Positions 12,701 to 23,345 of a DNA stretch of 64,000 bases are shown here, piece after piece. The DNA comes from Ancistrus triradiatus (lineage: Eukaryota; Chordata; Actinopteri; Siluriformes; Loricariidae): contig JAJAGP010000277.1 in the NCBI GenBank assembly GCA_025084515.1, positions 248,001 through 312,000 of the forward strand, read 5' to 3'. Both the position numbers and the translations under genes were made by a program. How positions within the stretch are numbered: the first letter of the stretch is position 1; each line of letters begins with the position of its first letter. The notes under the pieces are model-generated. The model did not search any database. It saw only the letters and a list, made by a program, of their open reading frames with translations, and was not told the DNA's origin.

Positions 12701-15700
12701 ACGTGAGAATATGATTTCGGATAATCGCCTGTGGTGCCTCTCACTGCTTGTAGGGCATAGAGAATTTGTCTTAATGCCATCTGAATGATTTCTCGTAACG
12801 CTAAGCGTTCCAGTGCCACTCTCTCTGCGCTCATTCGGCTCCGGTATCATATTCTCTCCATTTACGCCGTGCTTATGCCACCGCTCCGCTTCCGTCTCTT
12901 TGTGCTGTACGGGACATGACCGAGCTCAACGCTGTCTTTGTGTCTTGCATTCAGGTGCTAACCCAGCTCGACCCGGAGCCTTCCCAGGTGCCAACAGTCC
13001 GGGTCCCGTAGCTGACCTGTACGGTCCGGGTAGTCAGGATTCGGCTGTAGGGAACTACATCAGCGCTGCTAGCCCTCAGCCTGGGTCTGGCTTCAGCCAC
13101 GGCATTGCTGTGAGTATCTTCTCCCTCCAAAGAGTTTGGTTATTGCTTACAACAGTTCAGCCAAAAAGTGAAATGTTAAATGGCTTTACAGTGTTTTCTT
13201 TATTCGATTGCCACTGCTGGTTTGGGCATCATCATACAGGCACGACTGACTATAGCACAGAGTGGGAGTCCAGTTTTTTTGATAGACCCTGAATCCCCAT
13301 GGCCACTGTCTGAAAACAAGCAGGATTCAAACGGAGCTACATCAACATGTAATGGAGGTCTAGTGAAGCTAAAAATCCTCCAACCACATGCATTTGTTTA
13401 GTGATATCACACTGATGATTCCACCTACTGTCGTCTATAAAACAAACCTCAAACGACCAGTGTTTTTCAGGATAAGTTTGTCATTCATGCAAGGGTTCAG
13501 AACTAAGAGCCGAAATAAGTCCTGTCTAACTTGGGTCCCTGCAGTGGCTGTATAAATATCTGCGAAACCCAGCCATTTGATCAGGGGTGCCTAAACGTCT
13601 TCAAAAGACTCTACAGTAGTTGTCCTTTCCTCAGGGGATACGTTTCAGGACTTCCCACAGATGCCTGAAACCACGGATAAATACTGAGCCTGATATATAA
13701 TACATACGTTTGATCTGAACACCGACAGGTAGCAAGTGCAGTGTGGAGCCAACTGGACTGTTCAGAACGGCTTGTGAATTGATCACGAATCCGACTGTAT
13801 GGAAATATAAAAAGCAGTTACGTTAAGGTGGGCACCAAACCTGTCCTGGCCAAAGTGGAGGGTTGTGAATGAAATCGTTCCGGCTCCACACTGACTGCTG
13901 TTTGTGTTCGGCTGTTTGGAGAGGCACACGAAGTTTGGAGAGGTTGAAAACAGCAACTGTCTCGTGAGGGAAAAAAGGCAAATAGTCCAATCAGTGTCCC
14001 CGTAACAAGCAGATGGTTTCGATGCCGAATTTAAGCAAAAGTATGCGGTTGCACAAAAAGTTGCTTTAATTGGCTTGTTGCTGGCAGAGCGTTGATTTCT
14101 TCTCTGAATGTCACAGATGTCGGCGCCTATTTCTGAATGGCTGCAGCTCTCGGTCCGGAAAAAAGGATGCATTCGTAATGAAGTGCCAAACTGAAGTTCT
14201 ATTATTCACACACTCCGTGTCGCACCGTTCTGTCCTAAGCAGCTCTGCGCCAGTGGTGGGCTTTAAGTGCAGATTTAGCGCCAACCGGCCCTAACCCTCA
14301 CCGCTTGGTGAACAAAGAAAATTATAATACAGTTATCAAGTAATTATTCCCATTCAGGCATCAGTACGCAGGAGGCTACATACCTGCGCTGGTTCTTTGC
14401 TTTAAGTCGTTTTAAGAAGGTTAGCTGATGGTGAGACCGGAACAGTGACTGAATGTTCAACTTTGTTAAACTCCCACAGCTCCTTCAAATGGCCGTGCCT
14501 TTATTTATGCACACGCGCATTAACAGGGACACATCTGCGCCCGGAATGCTGAGGTTAATGTGTAGTGGTGAGGTTTTCAGGTCGAGTTAGTGCCTCTCAG
14601 GCTGATTTCAGAGTCCGCGCCTGAACCGAGAGCGCGTGATGTCTCCCAGCAGCGCATTAACACAGGAAATGATTCGGAAGGCAGAATGACCCTCTGTTAA
14701 TTCCTGCGACACGTGACAACAATTAGCCACACCGCAGAACTGTAGGGGCCACAATCCGGCAAATGATTCCACATTTGCTGTGTTATTAGTCCGTATTACT
14801 GGCCCTGGAGGGACCGCGGCTCTGTAAAGTTCAGCCTTAATTGCGCTCCTGAAGGGCTTTATAATTAGCTGTTGAAATGAATCCAATGTGTTCGAGTTCT
14901 AAAATGCTTAACTTCCAGACCCAGATCTGAATAATACAGACATCATAGTACAAGCAGTACGAGTTTAATGATGAAAGCTGTTCTACTCCACCGAGACGAC
15001 TGTTAGTCTGGAGCAAACACTTTCTTGAGTCGGCCCGATTAGAAAGCCCGAAACCTGCCTCCACGCCGCACTTTGATTTATTCATATGGATTAATCTCGG
15101 CGCGTCCTTCTAAAGCGTTTCCATCACCGGCACAATGGCTTGATGACAGGCCCGATAAGAGGCAGTGTTTTTAAGAGAGATGTGTTGACAGTTTGCCGTT
15201 TGCCCCCTAAATCTGTCGCGTGGGCGGCTTGCTTCACAAACGCAATCAGAGAACCAGACAGTGTCGAGAATTTGCATATGGAGAGCGAGACTGATCAGAG
15301 GCGAGACAAGGGTGGCCGTTCGTTTCTTTCTTTCTTTCTTTTTTCCATTTTGAAGCGGGGGTGAAGTCATGACAGGAACGTGGGAGACGTACGCAGTATG
15401 TACCGATGACCAGAGTGCGATAAGCAGACAAGATCCGACTCATCTCGCCTTGTACCTGATGTTTGCGTTGCTGCGATTACGCTCTTTCTAACCTTAATTG
15501 GCCTTTCGAAGGATCCTCTCGACCCAACAGCTTCCGCTAACCAACCAGATTGAGCAGCGTAATAAAGTTTAATCGAAATAATTTAACACTAATTGGAAGT
15601 GAGCTACGAGAAACACACGTGGCGTCGTTTCAGAGAGGCGCTAATGCATTTTTAATACCTGTTCCACACCCTGTGCGGTCAGACGATTGTGTGTGATGTA

Positions 15701-15804
15701 ATGTTCAAACCCAAGGCTCATTCATGCTGATGTCCTGACATTCCCCCTAACTCTGCTTCCAGGGCCCCCTGATTGCGACGGCATTCACAAACGGATACCA
15801 CTGA
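9523..15804 (+). CDS. msi2: musashi RNA-binding protein 2, C-terminal part (three 3' coding exons; gene continues upstream of window)
   Basis: Joined exons 9523-9702, 12955-13109 and 15763-15804 keep one reading frame to a TGA stop. The end of the product, GPLIATAFTNGYH, is the invariant C-terminus of vertebrate Musashi proteins. The preceding segments FPGANSPGPVADLYGP and GNYISAASPQPGSGF are typical of MSI2 rather than MSI1. Musashi-2 is a cytoplasmic protein with two RRM domains that binds UAG-containing sites in mRNA 3' UTRs and controls translation in stem and neural cells. The RRM exons are not in this window, so only the Ala/Pro/Gly-rich tail is visible. All junctions are GT/AG. Which teleost copy (a or b) this is cannot be told from the sequence alone. 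The downstream neighbour akap1 converges on it. Confidence 0.93.
9703..12954 (+). other. msi2: msi2 intron
   Basis: This is bounded by a GT donor at 9703 and an AG acceptor at 12953-12954. No further exon is convincing, and no repeat family is recognised. Open frames near 10547-10906 have no known domain. Confidence 0.85.
12955..13109 (+). CDS. msi2: msi2 penultimate coding exon
   Basis: The exon lies between the acceptor TGCATTCAG and the donor GTGAGTAT. It opens with two bases that complete a glycine codon (phase 1) and closes at a codon boundary. The 51 full codons begin ANPARPGAFPGANSPGP and continue through VADLYGP to SPQPGSGFSHGIA. This segment is almost identical to vertebrate MSI2 as I recall it, with small changes (GAF for GGF, FSHGIA for FGHGIA). 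It is part of the disordered tail that follows the RRMs. Confidence 0.95.
13110..15762 (+). other. msi2: last msi2 intron
   Basis: The donor GTGAGT is at 13110 and the acceptor AG at 15761-15762. The patch at about 13610-13710, with a run reading GATGCCTGAAACCACGGAT, resembles an old dispersed DNA-transposon fragment. A TTTC microsatellite lies near 15322-15345. No coding exon is recognised. Confidence 0.85.
15763..15804 (+). CDS. msi2: msi2 terminal coding exon and stop codon
   Basis: Fourteen codons, GPLIATAFTNGYH plus TGA, follow the acceptor CTGCTTCCAG. This is the signature last exon of Musashi proteins. It joins in phase 0 to the exon ending at 13109. TGA is at 15802-15804. Confidence 0.95.
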   Translation, partial: GPLIATAFTNGYH

Positions 15805-15982
15805 AAGCTAACAGGTGGTCGGTCGCCATCTCAGTGGAGGTATTTGATGTCCTTGTATCACTCGATGGTCTTTCCGTCTCTGTGTCTGCCTTCATACGCA
15901 TCTTTCTTTCAGTCGCTCTTCCACCTGCGCTGCCTTTATGGACCAGCCTGAATGTTCCTGCCTAATGTACTCCATTGGTTAT

Positions 15983-16127
15983 ATTTACAGCATTTAGCAG
16001 ACGCCCTTATCCAGAGCGACTTACAATTGATACAGTCTGACATTCCAAGCAATTAAGGGTCTTGCTCAAGGACCCAACAGCTTGGCAGAGGTGGGATTTG
16101 AACCCTGGACCTTCTGGTCCACAGTCC
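15983..16127 (-). repeat. tRNA-derived SINE inside the msi2 3' UTR, head truncated
   Basis: This is the same family as the copies at 8854 and 20381, read on the minus strand. The tail TCTGGATAAGGGCGTCTGCT is well kept. The tRNA-like head stops soon after the B box, so the copy lacks its A-box end. It is antisense to msi2 transcription. Confidence 0.8.
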
Positions 16128-16901
16128 ACACAGCTGGACTATTATTTCCTGTGGGAAAATTGCTAATTCAGCGTACGATGTTCGCGCACTTACACCCTTC
16201 GGAACATCTGTATAAAGTCTGACGATGCTTGTTTTGCAGTTGAAACGTAGCTTTGATTTAACCCTTTAGCCTCGACTACCTTCGGATTTGGAAAAAACAT
16301 CGCTTGCATACGTACGATCATAGAACTGAATTTTAAAAGGAAGAGACCTTTAAGGAGGCCCGGTATCACGCTGCTTTGCCCTCATGTGCTTCTGAAATGT
16401 TATCTGTGGAGTGTCGAGTCAGATCAGCTCACAGTACCGCATCCACCCCTGTCCACTACAATTATTTCTGCTTCAGTATCCCCCCGCTTCTCTGCATGCA
16501 CTGGTACTGAGAGTCTGTGGGTGGATTTGCCACAAACACGAGTTTATAGGCACATATTTAAAGGAGCCATTTGGCAAATGTTAACGTTCACTTAAGGCTG
16601 AGCGTTGCGTGTCTAAATCGCTTAAGTAATCACATCTGAACTACGTAACGCTAAAATCAGATGCTAGCTTTACCTCCACTGTATAATACACCAGTGGGAC
16701 GTAAGGGTAAAACCACTGACCGGTGCAGAGCCTTTAGACTGTGATGCTCTGAGAACTGCTTTCATTCGTGTGCATGTTACTTAGTGTGACATCATCGATT
16801 TCAGTTCAAATGTTGCCAGTTTGAATCTCACCATTCATTTCTGTCGGACATTTTTAATTACCCAAATCGGTTCAGGATGTATTAATTGCAGAATGCTGCA
16901 G

Positions 16902-16922
16902 AATAATAATAATAATAATAAT
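16902..16922. repeat. AAT trinucleotide microsatellite
   Basis: About seven AAT units in the probable msi2 3' UTR. Confidence 0.85.
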
Positions 16923-19389
16923 ATGAGGGATAACAATATAATTAGAAGTTCCGAACAAATCTCTGACCCGTACCTGTTGTCTTTCCTCAGCGTGTATATC
17001 TGGAGGTCCTGGGCGATGGGCCGAAGTTACTAACTGGTTGTGTACAGGTGATGACATGAGACTTCAAGCACTGCTTCACTTCAAATCCACTGACGAGAGA
17101 ACCGGGGGGGGGGGGTGGCACCATGAAGAAGAACGGAACAGAACAAAGGATATGTCGAGCTCATTTCAGAAAATAACTGCTGTACCATAACCCCTCCCCC
17201 TCTACTAGTAACCACCCAGCGTTTATTTGTTCTACGACATTTTATTTCTCGCTTTCATTTCTTTCGCTTTTAGTCGGTTCCGTCGCGTAGATGAAAGAAA
17301 AAAAACGGTTTCGGTTGGTTTGCGATCCTTTGTGTCATTTTGATTTTTCTCATTTCAGTCCGTTTCGATTTCTTCGCGCAGTCCGGCAGGCGTAGTTTGT
17401 GTTTACTGGTCATGTCGGAATTACCTTCGGTACCAATTGTTGTAAAGCTCAGATTTTATGGTGTCACATTTGCACAAAAAAAGGTTAAAAGTTACACACA
17501 TGGCTCCGAGAGAACATTTCAGCACATTTCATTTCGAGTGGACGAGAGGGTAACTGAACTAATTAATCTTAGTAGCTGTTTTTAATTCTTGTGATGTCTC
17601 ATCGTCGATCATAATTACCTATTTTTGGGCAATACAAAGAGGACTCCAATATTTTTATGGTCCTTTTTTTTATAAGTGTTGTTTTTGTCGTTTAGAAAAA
17701 GAAAATGTATACTATGGCTTTTTTTTTTTCAGATGAATACATTGTGAATTGAGATTTAAGAAAAAGAAATGTAACTGTAAATATTATTCCAGTCATTGCA
17801 TATAACCAACTCCTAATGAAAAAAAGGAAAAAAAGACAACAAAAAAGATATTTTTTTCTGACCGCGTGTCAAGAGAAATTGTTCCAGGGTGTGAATAGAC
17901 AAAAAGAAAATATAGGTCTTAAAAAGATTATCTAGCCGTCACTCATACAGTGAGTCCCAGTGACGCATCTGAGCTGTTGGATAGCTGTTTTGCTTGCTGT
18001 GTAAATACTCGAGCTGAATAATTTTTCCAAGTGTCATACCAGCATATTTTACAAACCGGTGACTACAGGGCACTGCTTAGAGCGAGGAACCGATGGCTAC
18101 AGCCAGGCTTTCGTCTCAACCAAGAGATTTAAGCGTGTCGAACTTTCAAAAGAACAACGTTTCAATCCAAAGCACACTGTAGGTAGTGTTTGAGATTTTA
18201 CTCTGCTGACCTGATGCTTTTATACCTGACACAAACGAAAAGAGAAAAAAAAAAAAGATAATTTACTATGTTGTTGGTGGTGTTTGTCTTATCCACTTGG
18301 TTCCGTCTGACTTTGGAACCCAGTATCTGGCTTGTAAATCAGCTAGGCATGTGCCGATCATCTATATAGTCATCCTGGATACTCGGCTTGCATTCCATCC
18401 GGGAAGAGCGTAAGCAGCGCTGGTGCTCCTGAGGGATTCTGTTCCGTTCAGAGAGAGGCCTCGGAGGAACGTCACGCTCGTCTTTAAAGCAAGGCGACCC
18501 CATATTTCTGTTCAGCACAAGAAGGGTTTATGAAATCGATCACTGTGGTACTGTAGCCAGTCGAGATGAAGTCGCGTAATATTGTGGTAGTACCTTTAAA
18601 CGTCTCGGCACATGCCTAGTCACGGCTTGTTCTTTTGACTGAATCCAGAAGGCAAACCTTTTTAGGCCATACCTCAGTGCTGGTGAGTGTAAAATGGTGC
18701 AAACGTCAAGAACTGTCCTTCGTTTTATCAGAGTTACCAGGCCAAGCGTGCTGATCTGAGGCTGTATCATTATTGCACTGTGACCAGTGGAAAAGCCCTG
18801 ACCGCTTCCTATTTGCACACGTCGGCTACATGACCAGGGTTTTGTGTATGAAGACTCCTTATGAATGTCACGGCTTGGCAGGAATAGAGCGAGCAAAAAG
18901 AAAAGCAATCTCGAGACCTCGAGCTCAGATTTCATTTCATGGCCACGGCCGGCATCGACTCTAAAACGCTGATGTATTTTAGCTACAGCTGATAGAAGAC
19001 ACTGAATAACGTTCACGCAGAGAACCAGAGCTGCTGTGCTGATTTTTGATTCGTGTGTGTGTGTAAAGGACAGGCGACATTTTAACCGAATGGGTTTAAA
19101 GTGCGGGTTGTTGAAGGTGTTGATCCGATCCGATCGATGTATATTTGTACATTTGTCTCTTGTTTCCTGCTGCAAATGTATACTACACTTTTTTTTTCGT
19201 TTGTTTGTTTGACCTTTGTTTTATTTGATGTATTCCGACGCTCCGAATAACCAGGTGAAGCAAAATGCTGGATGCTTTTTACACGATCTGGAGATACGAT
19301 CAAGTAATAATTTAAACTGAAAAAAGATGACTATTGTAATGTTCAAATGTACAAGACAAAAAAATGAAATACAAAACTTTAAAAAACTA

Positions 19390-19395
19390 AATAAA
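19390..19395 (+). terminator. msi2: candidate polyadenylation signal of msi2
   Basis: This is an AATAAA hexamer in an A-rich stretch. A T-rich tract follows at about 19410-19475, which fits a cleavage and polyadenylation site. Earlier sites could be used as well. Confidence 0.4.
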
Positions 19396-20266
19396 TGTTT
19401 CTTGACTGATTTTGAGTTTTATTAAGGGATTTTATTTCATCTTATTGTAATCGTTTGTATTATCATATTGTTTTCGATCCATCTGTGTAGCGCCGGAATC
19501 ATGCAGCCAGCAGGACTCGGACTGGGATCAGTGTGTTTACATGAAACTCTTTTCTGCTTCAAGCCTGCATTACCACACAAGTACATCCCAGAGATCCGGC
19601 ATCACCCAGTCGACGTTTCCTTTACTTCTTATCGATTTAGTAAGTTCCAGAAACATTTATAGCACCTATCAATGAGTGATGTCAGCATAACAAACAGCTG
19701 TTACTGTATAATCATGACATGAAAGGTCAGCAAAGGTCACTCACCAGTGGGAAGGAAGTGAAGGCTGTAGACAGAGGCGAGACTCGCCCTCCAGAATGTA
19801 ACTCTCAGACCAATTTTCCGGAAGCCATTTGGATCACGGTTCGTCATCACTAATGGACTGAATAGTGGGTTGGGAAACCTCAAAAAGCCGTCATATCATA
19901 TCATATAACTGAACAAGGTCTGCTGGGTCTCATCTTTAACTACAGCGGCGCATTTCCTGAAAAAGTGCGAGTGCAGCTCTGCAGTGGTTTACTCAATTCC
20001 AATATCAGCTGAATAATCTTGAAAAATTTCCTGTTCCCGGCTCGTAATTGTATTTTTTCAAACCACGACTTTGAGAGGCTCCAGAGCCGAGGGCCAATCA
20101 TTGGCAAAATCACAAAATCCCTATTCCATTATGAGAATTTTGTTTCTGTAGCTTGAAATTTTCACTTTTCTCATTCAGCATAGTTTGGACTTTTATATAA
20201 GCCCACCATTCCCAAACAGCGTCAATTTCTCAAATTGCGGACGATAAAAGCCGGACAAAAATGTGG

Positions 20267-20287
20267 AATAATAATAATAATAATAAT
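20267..20287. repeat. AAT trinucleotide microsatellite
   Basis: About seven AAT units, about 95 bases before the SINE at 20381. Confidence 0.85.
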
Positions 20288-20380
20288 GAGGAGGATAAAA
20301 AATAGAATAATGTGAATAGGATAACAAGGTAGCACAACCGCAATAAGACTGTCGGATAACAAGCATGTAGCCCGGATGAG

Positions 20381-20583
20381 ACATTTACATTTACATTTAC
20401 AGCAATTAGCAGACACCCTTATCCAGAGCGACTTACAGTTGGTACAGTCTTACAATCCAAGCAATTGTGGGTTAAGGGTCTTGCTCAAGGACCCAGCAGT
20501 GGCAGCTTGGCAGAGATGGGATTTGAACCCTGGACCTTCTGGTCCATAGTCCAGTACCTTACCCGCTAGGCTACCACAGTCCA
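20381..20583 (-). repeat. tRNA-derived SINE, near full length
   Basis: This is one of the two most complete copies. On the minus strand it begins GGACTGTGGTAGCCTAGCGG (A-box-like), carries GGTTCAAATCC (B box), and ends in several TAAATG units. The tandem tail at 20381-20400 marks the 3' end of the element. Confidence 0.85.
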
Positions 20584-21824
20584 ACGCTTAAGATTAATGA
20601 AAAAGACTTGAGATGTTAACACTTTTTCACTACATGAACTTCATCTGCCTTGTGTTCAATACTGCTTGGTTTAGTCTTTATTCAACTGCACAAGGACAGG
20701 ACCGAGCTTTAGTTTGGCCTCACTCAGAGTGTTCCAGCCTGGATCTTGGGAAGTTTCTTAGCCATGTCTGCTCTGGTTACTCATTTAGGTCCTAGCGATT
20801 TATTTATTATTCATATATTATAGTAATATAGTATGAACAAATATTATTTCCTAGTATGATTCGGACAGAATTACTATGCGATTTTGAATAATACAGCTAC
20901 CTGATACGCTGATAGCAATATAACCCAGATGTAGCCTACTATATGAGCATGAGTAGCTTAACTTTAAACTTTTTCAAAATCGTCCATGCATTTTGTATGT
21001 TCCGTTTGGGTTACTTTAGGGAAACGAGGCTTCGCGGCATTTTCACTGGGAACTCGTAATGTGGAGCCATTGCCCTCGGTGTCGCCCTTCATTAGTTGAA
21101 CACATCTGTTACGTGCAAAGACGCACCTCTGCTGGGGGAAGGAAAATAAAGGCAAAGACAAATACAAAATCGGTTAAGGAATATAACGCAATGACGAACG
21201 AGAACTGCGCCATTTGGACAGGGACGGTGCTCGTGAGTGAAACCTGTAACGTTCAGAAGGCAGCGTTAGAACAGATCGTTCCCTTTGGTGTGGGATATGA
21301 AGGCGGCGTGATTAAAAAACAAGACGGATGTGAGCACAGCTTTGAATTAAGCGATATAAAGTGACACTTCCAGTGATGGATAGATGAGACGGGAACACCA
21401 TCCGTCCCACCCACAGAGCAGAGCCAATTATGCACAGATGGTCACGGCATCATCTGGGATTAAACCAGGGAACTCCCAGCAATCGGGCGAACGCTTTACC
21501 ATCGCACCCCTATATGCACTGCACTGTGATTAATGTCGCACTGGATACTGACGTACTTTAGATGAACACGTGCTTAGTTTAAGTGAGCAGCAGCAGCATT
21601 AGAGCTGATGCACAAACACACCTCCTAGTCGTCTTCTTCATATTGGACGCTGTACTTAAAGATCAGCTGCTATTATTACTGATTAACATCAGACCGGCAG
21701 ACACACCCCTGTCTGGCCTTCCTGACCCTCAGTCATGGTCAGTTACTAGTCTGCACGTGCTCTGCACAGTCATGAAAAACCTAATATTACATACAGTCTT
21801 GATGCATGCTCAATGATCCAGGTA

Positions 21825-22460
21825 AGAAAATCCCAGAAGTTTGAATCTGTTCATCTGGACATAGATTTTGTCGAGGAGAACGTTTCGTCACTCATCTAAG
21901 TGACTTCTTCAGTCTCAGCAGTTGGAAACCTTGTCCCCAATCTTATACAGCATGCATAACGACTGGTACCAGCACCATTGCATAACAATGGGACTGGGTG
22001 ATCAGTTTAATATGCAGATTGACCATAGTCCAATTAACACTATGGGACACGTGCCATTCACACAGGATTGGGGAAGGGCTGTGATGGCTCCGTTGTAGAT
22101 GGTGAGAGGTGTTACTCTGAGGGCCCCCTCCTCGGTACAGGGATGGGACGTTTCCTTTTTACAAAAATGGCTTTCTTTTACTCCGCGTTCAAAACCATCG
22201 TTTCCTCCCTATCAAGGATCTGCACGTCTTATCCTTGAAAGAGTGTCCACTGGCCATGTAGGTGGGGTGTAAACCACAGAGTCCTGACCTTATGAGGTAG
22301 CTCTTCTATGGTTGTGCCATTCCGTTTCGCCAGTGGCTGCTTTGGTTTCCCACTGGATGTACAATTCCTGGCAATCCTCCCAGCCACTTAAGTGTACGCT
22401 ACATTACTCTGTTTGTGCTGGGGGACCCGATCCTTGGGGTGGACCAGTTTCTGGCGTAGC
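21825..22460 (-). mobile_element. Penelope-like retroelement 3' relic (GIY-YIG endonuclease end)
   Basis: Translated on the minus strand with frame breaks, it gives pieces such as ETKQPLAKRMAQ, GHSFKDK, ERGVKESHF and, further on, LRVTPLTIYNGAI. These match, in order, the C-terminal GIY-YIG-type region of fish Penelope-like elements as I remember it. Several stops and shifts make it a dead copy. The family call is from motif memory, not a search. Confidence 0.6.
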
Positions 22461-22734
22461 GTGTTTTTATATTACATAAATCAATGGCTGATGCTAGTGC
22501 CTCACAGATCTAGAGACATGACTTAGATCAACTGGCGTCTCTAAACGGTCCGTTTACTCACATCAGCAACACCTGTATGTACACCTTTGACAAATAAGCA
22601 CCTGAATCATTTTCTAATTTGGCTCCACATTCGAACAATCTCGCTGCTCTTTAAGCCCCTGCCCTTCATTACCAGGGTCCGATACAAAGGTTCCTACTTA
22701 GCAAAGGAATGAGAATAACGGTTTAGTCTATGAA

Positions 22735-23008
22735 GATGCCGATGTGCATACTTCACATTTTATTTGAGCTATGACTCCATGACTTTAGTTTCATTCTTAG
22801 ATGTATCATCTACGGTTGGGTCCCTTTTTGAGTCTTGGTCCTCCCAAGGTTTCTTCCTCACAACACTTAGCGAGTTTTTCCTTGCCACTGTTGCCCTAGG
22901 CTTGCTCAATTTGGGACTGGACGTAGTTATTAGGAGATAATCTAAAGTTGCTTTGAGACAATGCTCCATTGTAAAAAGCGCTATATAAATAAATCTGACT
23001 TGACTTGA
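22735..23008 (+). mobile_element. L2-like LINE, 3' tail only
   Basis: The segment ending AAAAGCGCTATATAAATAAA followed by TTGACTTGA-type repeats is shared with the LINE copies at 31218 and 63781. Other shared blocks are GAGTTTTTCCTTGCCACTG and GCCCTAGGCTTGCTCAAT. Only untranslated 3' sequence is present, as expected for 5' truncation during target-primed insertion. Confidence 0.75.
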
Positions 23009-23149
23009 AGATGAAACAAAAACAGACCTCGAACCCAGCATTTTGACGTAATTATTATTCAAGCTGATCACGCAGGGCTAAACCGGATAGCTGTACTTGA
23101 TAAAAGTGATGAGCCTCCACTTTTGACGATTGAGCCCGAAAGTACAACC

Positions 23150-23345
23150 CCTGTTTGAGTACATCATCAAATATTCAGATAGAGGGTGCTAACAGCCAGT
23201 ATTTCTTCCTGGACATTCAAATGGAACCCTGTCACCATGAAGGGGTGCACTTGGTCCGCCACAGTGTTTATTTAGGTGGGACGTCTCGAGGTAACGTCCA
23301 TATGACTGAGAGGACCAAAGGTTCAGTCCGATTCACTTCTCTCGG
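23150..23345 (-). mobile_element. degenerate Tc1-like transposon fragment
   Basis: On the + strand it contains CACCATGAAGGGGTGCACTTGGTC and then TTTAGGTGGGACG and GTAACGTCCATATGACTG. It follows the order of the 25200-25310 segment, which is the complement of a Tc1-like transposase. It is short and diverged. Confidence 0.5.

Larger units (their letters stand above)
15805..19410 (+). other. msi2: probable msi2 3' UTR
   Basis: The stretch follows the msi2 stop codon without a new splice signal that is obviously used. It becomes A/T-rich with many AAAAAG and TTTTT runs between 17280 and 18060, as is usual for the very long 3' UTRs of Musashi-2 transcripts. It ends near the candidate polyadenylation signal at 19390. 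It contains a SINE at 15983-16127, an AAT repeat at 16902-16922 and a poly-G run near 17104-17115. The extent is inferred; no transcript evidence is available here. Confidence 0.5.
19411..21824. other. intergenic, no gene recognised
   Basis: It contains an AAT tract, the SINE at 20381-20583, and otherwise single-copy sequence. Open frames (for example 21059-21364) show no domain or splice context. Confidence 0.6.

Noticed and set aside
18540..19175. 211-codon open frame on the minus strand, the longest unassigned frame outside akap1
   Set aside because: It lies antisense in the probable msi2 3' UTR, has no recognisable domain, and about this length can arise by chance when both strands of 64 kb are scanned.
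20381..20583. tRNA-like head with A and B boxes that could be mistaken for a tRNA gene
   Set aside because: It recurs in several places joined to the same SINE body and tail and does not fold as a proper cloverleaf by eye.
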